A stretch of DNA of 64,000 nt from Wurfbainia villosa (taxonomy: Eukaryota; Streptophyta; Magnoliopsida; Zingiberales; Zingiberaceae), in the NCBI GenBank assembly GCA_025175895.1, contig CM045989.1, positions 124,013,272-124,077,271 on the forward strand, given 5' to 3'. The notes beneath the pieces were generated by a model. The model was not told where the DNA came from. It worked only from the letters and a program-made list of their open reading frames with translations, and did not search any database. Shown here one piece after another: positions 44,422 through 55,265 of this stretch (position 1 is its first letter; each line of letters begins with the position of its first letter). The position numbers were made by a program, and so were the translations under genes.

Positions 44422-46059
44422 CTAAGTTAAAACACAAACAAATTTCGTACTAGCTCCCCCTGGACCGTTGAATCGATTCGGTCTCTCCACATAGTGGATT
44501 TGGTCCTTGGGAACCCGATCTTGGTTTGATCCTAAGTTTGAAATTAAGGTGGTCTTAGGGACCCATGCTTGGACACGTTTTTTATGTCTACTTACGATTG
44601 ACATATACGACTTATTGGTCGTGTTTGAGCTAAACCCTAGCCCGACCTTGTTGTACACGACTTTTTGCGATCCAAGTAGGAGGTCAAGTCCTTTGGATCC
44701 CAAAGTAAACCTTTCCAACGTATTCCTAAGATCTTCGACTTGACTTTTCAAGAGTGAGTTCTCAACTTCGAGTTTTTCAACCCGAGTTGAGTCCTTCTCT
44801 TGAACTCGACTAGTCGAAGAGGTTAGGGAGACCTCGTGTTTGAGGAGTTTAACTTCCTCAACCAGGGTCTCGACCTTGGACTCGGACTTAGCTAACTTTC
44901 TATTTAAAAACTTAATTGCACTATAAAGTGTGGTAATAAGAGAGCGACTTACCTTGAGTTTATCTTTTGAACCGGATGTGTATCCGTGGCTTGTCTTGAA
45001 TAGTGCTTCGCAGTCCGACTCATCTTCGGTTTACGATTCAAGTTCCGGTTCCGACTCCGTCTCCGATTCCACCGGTTTATCCATAAGGACTCGATCATTG
45101 TCTTCTTCCTCGGAAGCTTCTTCCCAAGTAGCGTTGAGTGCCTTTTTGTATTTTGGTGCCTTGCTCTTGAGTTTTGGGCATTCGAACTTAATGTGTCCAA
45201 ACCTATTGCATTCATAACATCTTATGTTTGAACTTTTAGGCTTACCTTCGTTGGGTCGAGTGACGGCTCATTTTTGGCCCTTGACTATCCTCCGAACTAG
45301 GTTGACTAGTTCGGCTTCCATTTCCGAGTCGACCTCCGAATCCGACTCATCCTCTTCTTCCTTCGGAGGTGGCTTGCTAGCGATTTTCTTCTTTGAACCT
45401 GCAAATAAAGCTATACCTTTCTCGGGTTCCAAATTAGACTGCTCAAGAAGTTCAAAATCAGAAAAAAGTTCATCTAATCTAAGTTTAGAAAGATCCTTGG
45501 AGACCTTGTAGGCATCGACCATGGATGCCCACAAGGTAGTCCTTGGAAAGGAGTTTAGGATATACCTTATAAGATCGCGGTTTTCGACCTTTTGCCCGAT
45601 TGCATGTAGGTTGTTGACTATGTCCTGGACTCGGGCATGAAGTTGCGTCGCGGACTCGTGTTCCTGCATTTTTAGGTTATATAGTTTATTGAATAGAAGA
45701 TCACGCTTACATACCTTGGCTTCATCGGTCCCTTCGTGTAGCTCCACTAGTTTTGTCCAAAGGTCCTTTGCGCTTATGAAGGTGCCGACGCGATTTAGCT
45801 CTTCCTTGGATAAGCCGCATTGGAGGATTTGTGTTGCCTTGGCATCGGCTTTGACTTGTCGTTTTGTCGCAATGGTCCATTGATCATAATCCAAGGAGTC
45901 ACCCACTTCATTAGTCGGAAGTGTGAAACCCGTTTGGATTATGATCCACATCTCGATTTGGGTTTTGAGAAAGCATTCCATCCGACCCTTCTAATAACGG
46001 AAGTCATCTCCATTGTAAAATGGAGGTCGGACGGTGCTAAAACCCTCGAGATGGGCTAT
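44422..46059 (-). pseudogene. gag: gag of element D (start codon lost)
   Basis: Same architecture as the gag of C. The expected start reads ATA instead of ATG at 46059-46057. A Trp codon is TAG at 45993-45991. The long clean frame is 45981-45268 (MECFLKTQIEMW, LWTKLVELHEGTDEAK, LLFNKLYNLKM, LHARVQDIVNNLHAIGQK, TLWASMVDAYK). A shift follows to the knuckle CYECNRFGHIKFEC (about 45225-45184, intact ligands), an acidic Ser/Glu stretch, a Leu/Lys-rich segment, and a C-terminal region ending near 44422 with the AWVPKTTL motif. Confidence 0.86.
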
Positions 46060-46264
46060 TAGAACAAAAGACACAAGGAGACGAAGACGAAGAAACTAGC
46101 AATGACAAAAACACAAAAAAAAAGTACCAAGACTCGCGTCTTGGATTAGTAGTGCGAGAGAAAAAAATAACAAAGCGAAATAAATCTGAAATAAATAGAA
46201 TTAAAAAGAAAAAAAATCTGTAAAATGGCTAGATTGGTGGTTTCACCAAATCTTAGCAACCCCT

Positions 46265-46277
46265 GGCTCTGATACCA
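46265..46277 (-). other. Primer binding site of element D
   Basis: GGCTCTGATACCA, reverse complement of the tRNA-Met primer site, two bases from the 5' LTR. Confidence 0.9.
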
Positions 46278-46279
46278 AT

Positions 46280-47407
46280 TGTTGGATCAAAGCGGATCGC
46301 TAGAGGGGGGGGTGAATAGCGATAAAACCTTTTTCTTTTCTTTTCGTTCATTAAAACTCGAGAGATAATTAATTGTAGCGGAAATGTAAATGTAAAGTAA
46401 AAAGAGACAAAGGAGTTTTACTTGGTTCGTAGCTTTTGGCTACTACTCCAAGGCCCTAGCGGTCCTCGACCATGTACGGAGGGCAAAAACACTAAAGAAC
46501 TCCTCCCCTTTAGAGGTAGGAGTTTAATCGATACAAGTAAAGCACAAAGCTTGAGGTAGAGGGACACTCCCCCTCTCCTCGTTATGATAAAAGCTCCGAA
46601 AATGAAAGTACTAAACTGAAATAAAACTCTAACCGACGTAATAAAATGAAAACAAATAAACCTAGACGTCGGAGAAGAAGCACTTCGTTGTCGGAGAAGT
46701 TGTAGCTTTGCGGAGGCTTTTGGAGGCTTAGAATTGATGAAGAAACCCTAGGTTAGGACCTCCTTTTATAGCCTTTAAGCCCCTCATCGAATGGGTCTTC
46801 AACCAATAGGAATTGGGCACAAAACTCCTTGAAAAATGGTGATAAAGCTTGACTCCTCGAGGCTGATTTTTGACCATCGGTTGAACTAATTTCTTGGCCG
46901 GTTGAACTGATGGCTCAGCAGTTGAACTGATCCTTGGCCGGTTGAACTGATGGCTTAGCAGTTGAACTGATTTTTGGCCGGTTGAACTGATTTTTAGACT
47001 TTTCGACTGTAATAAAGAGTTAGCTCGAAATATAAGTGAATTCGACGGCCACTTGCCATCCGATCTCAACATAGACCTTCCATGGGAAGTCTTGGTCGGA
47101 TCGTCGCCTAAGGATGTCCCCGTATGGAGGACTCGACCTTACTTATGCTCACTCACACGAGCTTACCTCAACATTTACCTTTGAAGTCTTGCTTTCGGTC
47201 TCCACCTGATTCCTTCGGCTCCCTCCGAAGTCCTCCCAGTGTCGCCCGACCATCGCGGCTTCCTCCGGGTGTCGCTAGCCTTTAGCTCCAGCTATAGCAA
47301 TCTTCTGCACACTCGATTCAGCTCGTGAGATAACGACATGAGCTTAACTTTGTATCATTTGCTATAATCAAAACTCAGGTTCGACTTAGGTGCCTACTGC
47401 ACCAACA
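46280..47407 (-). repeat. 5' LTR of element D
   Basis: Partner of 16102-17225. Minus-strand TATAAAA lies at 46764-46770. It ends CACCAACA at the junction with B. Confidence 0.92.
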
Positions 47408-47412
47408 CCTCG

Positions 47413-47717
47413 ACCTCCGCCCAGGGCACGTGGGGAGCCACCTCTAGTGCCTAGAGAGGCTGCAGAGGACTATGAGGATCCTGATGCTGCTGATGAGGAT
47501 GATCAGATACCTGTAGATGCATCAATAGCAGGTTCATCAGATAGGCTTGGACAGCTGGAGGCGGATTTTTGAGTACCGGTAGGCAGTGGACTCGGTGGAT
47601 GAGATTCTACAGCGAGGCGAGGCGCGTTGGCGGCCTTGACTCGACATATATGAGATGATGCGAGCCTGGACCTTGAGCCAACAACCTCCTCCACCTCCAC
47701 CTTCTGCAGACGATTAG
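47413..47717 (+). pseudogene. Envelope-like gene of element B, C-terminal part
   Basis: The frame carries straight on from 16101 once D and one CCTCG copy are discounted. It is Pro/Arg-rich and then acidic. An extra T in the run near 47567 produces a TGA at 47570, and the original frame can be followed, with one more stop, to TAG 47715. The end is Gln/Pro-rich. It corresponds in position to the Ala/Glu-rich tail of the E protein but is not similar in sequence. Confidence 0.6.
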
Positions 47718-49428
47718 AGCTAGAGGATGCTAGGATTTTTGTTTTCACTTTTTGTAGTGAGATTGAATATCTCAAATCTCCATTTTGGATGTAAAAACAG
47801 AAGTTTTATTAATTGAATGGAATATTCTGTTTATGAAAATTACTTGTGTCTGATTGTGTGCTTGTCTTAATTTATTGGTTTATGGAAAATTGTCATATCA
47901 TGACATGAAATTTCATCTTATCATATAACATGTCATGCCATTGTTTAGGATTATTTTAGATGTCATGTTTGTTTTTACATTATATCATATGCCATGACAT
48001 CATGATCATTGGCCATGTGTTATTATTTTGCTATCATTATGTCATGATCATTCATGCATTTAATTGTTTAAAATTGATTCAAGGATAATGGCATGACTTG
48101 GAGTCCCATTTATAAGGGAATCAAGTAGAGTTGCCTTAGAAAAATGCATGAAACCCTAATTTAGGGAGAATAACTCCACATCTCACATCACATTGACATG
48201 TATGTGTATTTATACACCCTAGATACATGTGAGATGTTAGAATAATAAGTTAGGTTCAAGGTGCATAGGTAGTGCATCTAGATGAACTCAAACTTATTTT
48301 AATCATCACCAAGAATCATGAGGAAAGCTAATATACAAGTTATGTATATTTAGCCAATAAACCATGGTTTAAAATAGGTTTTCAAAAACATTTTAAAATC
48401 AATTTAGAAAACCTTGGTGAAGTCTATCTTTTGATAGCCATCATCATTGTAGAAGTTGATACAAAGTAGATCAAAAACTTTAAAGTTTTAATAGTTTTTG
48501 AACTTTGTACCAATCTCCTATTTCAATGGTAAAAATATTTTTCTAAAATTTTTCACCGATTGTATGTGTGATAAGTAATATACGTATCAAATTTCATGAT
48601 TTTTTGATTTATGTAGAATTACTTATGAATTTCCAAAAGTCGAGTTTGATATTTGGAAATCAGGTTTTCAGTTATCGATCGCTTGCCTCTGAGCGATCGA
48701 TGGGCGCTGACTCGATTAGCGTAAAGATCACTCATTAGCCGTGCGCGGCCGATCGATGGGCACATCACGATCGTAGTAACAGAGTCGATTGTCAATGCTG
48801 ATTTCGGGAAAACTAGGGTTGTTTAGCCCGATTTCAACTACGGTTAAGGTCCCTAATCACTCCTAACCCTAGGATATGCTTTGGGAAGCATTATAAAGGG
48901 TGAAGATCCATTGGATATGGATTTGGAGAGGTGTTTAGGGTTTGTGTCAAATTTAAGGTGTTGGAAAGTTCAATATTGAATTTCTAACCTTATCTTTGAT
49001 GGTTCAGAGTTCCTATTGGCCTAGGGACTTCCCAAATACATTATTGGTGCAATGGTTAAGGGGGAGCAAGCCTTTAGGGGGAGATATCCATCATGGGATG
49101 ATGGATGGTATTTTTCCTCATGAGGAGGAAAATGAGATTTTCACATACCCAATTTGGAAATTGGGAAAGTATAGGATTGCCTCTCTTGAGTGATATGAGA
49201 CTTATCACTAGGAAGATGGTAGGCATCCTAGGTATTTTTGGACCAAGGGGGAGATTGTAAGATCTCATTGGGACATGAGACATTGACCTCCTTGGAGGGA
49301 TAACCTTTTTGATGTATGTCATAAAGGAGAAGAACATTAAATCACCAATTTGGGATAATTGGTAAGGAGTCTTTGAGTTAGATGGTCTAACTCAATTGGT
49401 TTGCTTTGTTTGGTTTTTGTCAAACATC
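47718..49428 (+). other. 3' noncoding region of element B
   Basis: No gene is seen. It holds a GAGATGTTAGAAT block near 48231. A CGATCG-rich patch lies at 48675-48790, in the position where A has CAGTTGACTG words. Three AGGGGGAG motifs at about 49058, 49076 and 49246 precede the polypurine tract. Confidence 0.6.
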
Positions 49429-49442
49429 AAAAAGGGGGAGAT
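49429..49442 (+). other. Polypurine tract of element B
   Basis: AAAAAGGGGGAGAT directly before the 3' LTR. Confidence 0.9.
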
Positions 49443-50785
49443 TGTTGGTGCAATCGGCCCAGGTCACGATTGACCAGGACTCGAGCTTGGCTCGAGAGAT
49501 GTTTTGATGTTAGACAAAAACGTATGACAATGTAATTGTCATGGTAAAGTCCAAGTCATGGGTACTTGGCATGGAAAGTCCAAGTGGGACACTTGGCATT
49601 TGGGAAAGTCCAAGCATGGGTCTTGGCATGAGAAGTCCAAGGGGTTTGATATTGGCAGTGTAAAGTCCAAGCGGGAGTCTTGGCAGCATAAGTCCAATGA
49701 TTAGCGACGTAAAGTCCAAGCGGAGTCTTGGCAGCGTAAGTCCAATGTGCCTTGTAGACACCGTTAGCATGACATAGCCGATGGAAGCACCTAAAGGCTA
49801 GCGCGATGGATGAACAAGTCATGGATGACTTGGAGGGATCCGAGAGGCGTAAGGCTGATGGAGGTGGCTAGAAGGCTTAGGTCTAGGCTAAGGGTGGTCT
49901 AGCAAGTATGGGGGCACCATACTTGTCTAAAACCTTATGTTTGAGGTGTGCCAGTTGACTGATGCCATGTGGCAGTCGACTGGTGTAGTCAACTAGGGTT
50001 TGACTGTGGGAATTGCCCTAGCACTCGACTGCCATAGGTGGGCAGTCGACTGATTGTCCGAGCAGTCGACTGATCGTGTGATCAGTCGACTGATGCTCAG
50101 ATTTTGGGGCATAAAATGGAGTCTCACTCGATCGCTGGGACGAGCAGTCGAGTGATGCTTGATCAGTCGACTGATGCTTATGATCAGTCGACTGATGTCC
50201 TAGCCATTGGATTTTTCCAGCGTAAATTACATCGTTGTCTCACCGATGCGATGTGTGATCGATCGGTGATGGTCGGCGGTCGAGCGATCGACTAAAAGGA
50301 GCTCGTGATGGAGAAAAATGTATCCGGTTTTTGAGAGCTTTAGGGGCGATTTGTTGCTGCAAATCAGGTCTCCAAGTGCTAATCAAATAACCAAGCATTC
50401 AAGCAATCAAAAAGCAAGAGTTGTAAAGTTTTTCTTTACTTGTCTTTCATATAAATTATTGTAATTGCTTGTTTTAGTTTCTTACTGTTGTAAGATTACT
50501 TGTAAGGGGTTTCTCTGCCTCCGACTTGTGTCGAGAAGGAGTGTTTATCATAGTGGTGTGTGATTGGCATCGCTAGGGTTCATACAAACCCAATCCATGG
50601 AGTAGGAACCATTCGGTTCCGAACCACGTTAAATATTTGTGTTTGCGTTGTTGTTTATTTCGTTATTGCTTTCATTACTATTCCGCTGCGCACTAACGAA
50701 ATTGTAGAGACAACCACGATCAAATTCCATCTACGAATGAACACTACGCTATTCACCCCCCTCTAGCGGCTTCAAATATCCTACA
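49443..50785 (+). repeat. 3' LTR of element B
   Basis: Partner of 2412-3757. It has one extra hairpin unit near 49555, a rearranged CGATCG-rich block at 50215-50295 with the TATA box lost, and an altered end (CGGCTTCAAATATCCTACA). Confidence 0.92.
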
Positions 50786-50790
50786 GAGAA

Positions 50791-51460
50791 TGCTTTTGTC
50801 ACCAACCTTGCTTTGCTGGCGTTTGATGACCTAGACACCTCCTCCTCCGAACAAGAAAGATCAAGCTCAAGTGAGGAGAGCTCTAGTGAAGGGGGAGCTT
50901 CTTCACCATCCTCATCCGAAGAAGAAGAAGACATGGAGACTATGGTATCGAATCTCTCACCCAAGAAAATAGTTTCCATGATATCTAGCCTCACTAAGGA
51001 CTTGTTTAGGGCAAAGAAAAAGAACAAATGCATGCTAGATCAAATTAAGGACTTAGAAGAAAAATTAGAAAAAGCATGCTTAACTATTAATGGTAATATT
51101 TCTTCTAGTCATGATGATGCATGCTCACATGATCTTTATATGCCATTTGATGTTAATGATGCATGCATAGAGGAAAATAGGGCTTTAAGAGAGAAAGTAG
51201 ATCATTCAACCAAGGCCCTAGAAAAATTCACTATTGGCTCCAACACTCTTAACATGATCATAGGGAGCTAAAGGGCAAGTTTCAATAAGAAAGACCTAGA
51301 ATATAAGAAAAATAAAAATGAAAAGGCCTATAAATGCTTAATTGCTAGGGGTCAAGATAAAAAGAAAACAATAGCTAGAAAATAGATCCCTAAGGAATTT
51401 TTAGTGAACCCCATAGGAAATAATTTGTTTTGGGTTCCTAAATCCATCCTTAAGGGTTAG
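50791..51460 (+). pseudogene. gag: gag of element A, C-terminal part
   Basis: This continues the frame interrupted at 2411, codon phase included. An acidic Ser-rich stretch is followed by a Leu/Lys-rich, possibly coiled-coil segment (about 50960-51070) and a second one near 51175-51240. In-frame TAA at 51269 and TAG at 51383 interrupt an otherwise conserved tail that ends FWVPKS and stops at TAG 51458. The tail is equivalent to the last residues of B gag and to the region just upstream of protease in E, which shows where the pol-less elements end. Confidence 0.8.
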
Positions 51461-52792
51461 GAAAACCCTAGGATAGTCAACCATATGGAATTTACCTATA
51501 TCATATTTTTGGTTGACTTAGGATGGGGGGACTAAATTTTTGAAATAGTGTTGGGTGATGATAATGCACCCTTAAATAGTTTAAATCATGCTCAACACTT
51601 AGTGTTATGTATGTTGACACTCATTTCTAGCATAAGTGTTGGGTGATGATAATGTGCTCATAAATTGATAATAATGCTTAAATCATGATAGTTAATGTAA
51701 TTGTTATATATGTTTGCAATCATGATTTATGATCTTGATATTTGGCACATAGTCATGGGCAATAAGGGTTTAAATCATGCTTTGGGTGATACTTTACTTA
51801 TTATCATAATTCATACCTAATGCATGATTATAAATTGATGAATACATTTATTTCATGATCATAATGTAAAATTAATTCATATATGTCTTTATGATCATGT
51901 AGATTGTTAGGATGATACTTAACATTGTATAGAATTACATGAAATTAATGGTTAAGTATATACAAAAATCTTTAGGAACATCTCACACTCACTATAGGAT
52001 ACCTTGATTGAAAACTTAGCATGAGTGAGATGATAGGATGATACTAATGATCCACTAATGCCTATGACATTTAGATGGTCATTTAAAGTATCAAAATAGC
52101 AATAATAGACCAATCATGGGGAAGACTTATGTTTAATTCATAGATATATTGCCCAAAGATTGTGATTGGATATTTCATATGTTTTCAAAACAATTTCTTA
52201 CTTTAAAATCTGTGTGTTCATGTTTTGAAACAATCTAAAGAAAAACTAGGTGTTAAAATTGATACTAACTTGATAAAAAACCTAGTTGTTTTTAAAGCTT
52301 TTGGATTTTTGGCTAATTTTCGAAACTATAATGATTTTTCATGGAAAACTATTTTTCACTGATAAAGGACCTTAAAAGAAATGTGTTCCCCAAATTTCAT
52401 GATTTTTCAAATTTTGTAGAATTTTTAATGCATTTCTGAAATTCACCCTGAAAATTAAAAAAATCCGAAATTAGAGTGCCAATCGACTGGTAGTCTGAAC
52501 CAGTTGACTGATCAACTGATAACATGTCCAGTAACTTCTTTTATCAGACTTTAAGGCATGTTTTGATAGTTTTGTTCCCTAGAATTGATGTCATGCTTAT
52601 ATAAACTTTGTTTAAATATTTTTGATGGTGTCAAAGGGGGAGAAATATGCATGTTTAAGTAAGAGGAGAATTGCATTTAGGGGGAGTTTCATGTATTAAG
52701 GGGGAGAGTTGATAATCATGTTTATTTATATGCTTTTTTACCTTAATATTTTTATCAAATGTTCACCTAACTTAAACGGATTGTCACACATC
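51461..52792 (+). other. 3' noncoding region of element A
   Basis: No pol or envelope-like sequence is seen. It is AT-rich, with repeated GTGTTGGGTGATGATAATG at about 51548 and 51643. A GAGATGATAGGATG block lies near 52028 and CAATCGACTGG/CAGTTGACTG words near 52480-52520. Three AGGGGGAG motifs lie at about 52635, 52679 and 52701. Confidence 0.65.
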
Positions 52793-52806
52793 AAAAAGGG
52801 GGAGAT
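52793..52806 (+). other. Polypurine tract of element A
   Basis: AAAAAGGGGGAGAT directly before the 3' LTR. Confidence 0.9.
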
Positions 52807-54032
52807 TGTTAGGGCAATCAACCCGTGATATGGTTTTGATGTATGTGACAAAGGGTTTAAGTTAGGATGTTTGGATTTGATATATGTGTTGGAGTTTTGC
52901 AGGACTTAGTAATTCGCACATGGAGCATTGGCGAGTTTCACCTCTCATGACTCGGTCCTTGAGTCAGTGAAGGATAGCTTTGCGGAAGTCGTGCGCTTGG
53001 AGCATCCGAGGGACCGCCAGACGAGGAGATTAGAGTGAAGACGGAGGAAGTACACTTCAGGGCGAGACTCGAAGGATGGCGCTACAGAGCCGTGCACTTG
53101 GCACATTCAAGGGACGTGGCCAGACGAAGACAACTTCAAAGGCGAAGGACTCCAAGGGATGAGAGTGAGCGAATGTAATCCGGGAAGGGGTAGTGTGGTT
53201 AGGTGGAACTTGGCCAATTGGCTAAGTGTTGGATGAGATTTCCCGACACCAGTCGACTGCCATGTAATGGGAGTCGACTACTCTAAGTCGACTATGACTT
53301 AACTAGTGTTTGAGTCCGGTTCATGTGCCAATAGTCGACTGCCATGGATTGGCAGTCGACTGCGAGACCACCAGTCGACTGATGAAGGCATCAATCGACT
53401 GGTCGCAAGGGTTTCGGGCACAGAATGGAGTCTCCGCTTCTGGCACTCGACTGATAGCTCCATCAGTCAACTGATGGCAAGGTCAGTAGACTGATGTGGG
53501 AGCTGTTGGATGGAATCCAACGTGGAAGCAGCTGTTATTGGGCAACGGCTATGAGATCAGTCGATTGATCGGGGCATCAGTCGACTGGTCCTGTGTCAAC
53601 GGGAAGAAACCCTCTTCCTCTATAAAGAGGAGGGGTGAGGGCCTTTGGGAGGCTAATGTTCATGCTCTAAACTCTCCCAAAGTGCCCTAAAGGTTTTCCA
53701 TCCTCTTACTTGAGTTTATTTACATCATAATTGTAAGAGGAGTGATTCTTGTGTAAAGAGGTTACCTCCACCTAGCTTGGTGCAAAGGAGAGATCTAGTG
53801 GATAGATTGAGGCATGATTCACCTTGGATGAATCGAACAGTGGATTAGCGGCGAGACCGTGAACCACGTTACATCCCTTGTTAGCATTGTTTGGTATCTT
53901 GCTTATCTTTATTGTTGTTTAGTTGTATATTCCGCTTGCACTAACGATAGTTGTAGACGATCAACGAATGACTTCCATCTATGACGAAAGAAGGCTATTC
54001 ATCCCCTCTAGCCGGCCACCATCGACCCTACA
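52807..54032 (+). repeat. 3' LTR of element A
   Basis: Partner of 38-1266, with the palindrome array at 53245-53590 and TATAAA at 53621. It ends CGACCCTACA, followed by CGGAC. Confidence 0.93.
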
Positions 54033-55168
54033 CGGACTTGGTTGACCAAGCGGGTGATGGAATTCACTTGGTCAAAAGCTTATGAACCCAGTTTTCAGGA
54101 CCTAGACGGTGGTTAACTTTGTCACGAGTATTAGTTAATCCTTCCGAGGTGGATGGAAGGATATTGTACGCAAATACATCATTACAGGGATTAGAGCGAT
54201 TCCGATGCAGTTGAATGGGACAGATCCTAGGCTTACGATAGTTGAGGGGTTGTAGATGTATGGAGCAGGAGTGCTCATGGAGTTTGGCTAGCTCTGGGTT
54301 GGGCATAGAGTTGCTAGGACACGAACATATGCAACTAGGGAGATTGATCATTACAGTCTCCCTGACACTTCCAGTTCTGTGCGATAGAGTCTTGCGAGAA
54401 AAGAATTCTCCGTCTCCGAGGAGAATAGTGGGTTACATAGTTGTATTCGAATTTAAAGAGTTATTTCAGTTTCAAGACGAGTTATTTTCAGGAGATTCGG
54501 CATTCGAGATTTGTGATTTATTCGGAAGATATCTGAAAATAGCGAGTTCTGAAATGTTCTTATTGGTGGAACGATATATGCAAGACATGGTTGATTCGTA
54601 GGTGTGTGCCAACAAGTAAAAGTGGAATATTAGTGATTAGTAGGGTTATGTACTGAGATGGAAGTGGGCCCCTAGTATGATGACTGCGATGTGAGATTAT
54701 CTAGAATTCGAAAAGGACTTGATGCAATTTAGGGTAATCGACGGTCGATTAACTAGGTCTGCTCATTTTCTATCGAGCAGTAAGATGTATTTTGTTGGGT
54801 CACTCAACGAAATTATACTACAAGGAGGTTTTCAATTTTCTTGGAGTATCCTTGAGTATCATTTCTGGTAGTGATTCGAGATTTATCTTATGATTCTGTT
54901 AAAGTCTCCAACATGTCACGGATATAGAGCTCCACTCTGATACGATTATTTATCTTTTGATAGATGGTCAATATGAAGGTACTATTCAGATTTTGGAAGG
55001 TTTGTTGAAAGTATGTGTGATATAATTTTGGAGGCTATCTATACCCCCACTTAGTTACTTGAGGTGTATGATGTTTCTTCAAGTACTTGAGTTGGGCAGT
55101 GTGATATTGCTTACTCATCATACTTTAGTAGGAAATTTGGGGATCAAATTTTAATTAGTGGGGGAGAA
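54033..55168 (+). pseudogene. pol: Ty3/gypsy pol remnant (RNase H to integrase)
   Basis: The region is heavily decayed but ordered. An RNase H-like ILYANTSLQGL lies near 54160-54190. The integrase zinc-finger half CQQVKVEY lies near 54605. The integrase core includes a RKGLDAI-like start and DxRLTxSAHFLS near 54745-54775. Later come a DSRF-like piece near 54870 and RTIQILEGLL near 54985-55015. The integrase order and the CQQVK motif are typical of plant chromovirus-type gypsy elements. The tract AGTGGGGGAGAA (55157-55168) closes the internal region. Almost every motif is cut by stops or indels, so this is the oldest layer seen, the target into which A inserted. Subfamily (Tekay/Del-like) is inference. 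Confidence 0.65.
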
Positions 55169-55181
55169 TATAAGATATCGA

Positions 55182-55265
<84 letters not shown>

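Larger units (their letters stand above)
16102..47407 (-). mobile_element. Element D: SIRE-like copia retrotransposon in exon 2 of B's envelope-like gene
   Basis: LTRs 16102-17225 and 46280-47407 (TGTTGG...CCAACA) are flanked by a perfect CCTCG duplication (16097-16101 and 47408-47412). Without E it is about 8.7 kb. On the minus strand it reads 5' LTR, primer site, gag (46059 downward), spacer, pol (43853-43426 then 20789-18131), 3' noncoding region, polypurine tract and 3' LTR. No envelope-like gene is seen. It is closely related to C in gag, pol and LTR. Pol is interrupted by element E. Confidence 0.92.
2412..50785 (+). mobile_element. Element B: pol-less SIRE-like retrotransposon with gag and envelope-like gene
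   Basis: LTRs at 2412-3757 and 49443-50785 are flanked by a perfect GAGAA duplication (2407-2411 and 50786-50790). Without C and D it is about 8.6 kb. In order it holds LTR, tRNA-Met primer site, gag (3825-5483), a leader region, a spliced envelope-like gene (6715-47717, interrupted by C and D), four polypurine motifs and the 3' LTR. No pol lies between gag and the envelope-like gene, so it is non-autonomous. It interrupts gag of element A. Confidence 0.9.
38..54032 (+). mobile_element. Element A: gag-only SIRE-like copia retrotransposon, host of all nested insertions
   Basis: A is bounded by two matching LTRs (38-1266 and 52807-54032) that begin TGTTA and end CTACA. A tRNA-Met primer site follows the left LTR and a polypurine tract precedes the right one. 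Flanking 5-base duplications are CAGAC and CGGAC. Without element B and one GAGAA copy it is about 5.6 kb. It encodes only gag (1330-2411 resuming at 50791). No protease, integrase, reverse transcriptase or RNase H sequence lies between gag and the polypurine tract. This matches the class of gag-bearing non-autonomous LTR elements known in plants (TR-GAG type), which need enzymes from a related element. Assignment to SIRE/Maximus rests on the long LTRs, the UBN2-type gag and the AAAAAGGGGGAGAT tract. Confidence 0.9.

Noticed and set aside
47390..47572. Apparent short gene after element D
   Set aside because: Its first bases are LTR D. The rest is the continuation of B's envelope-like exon from 16101.
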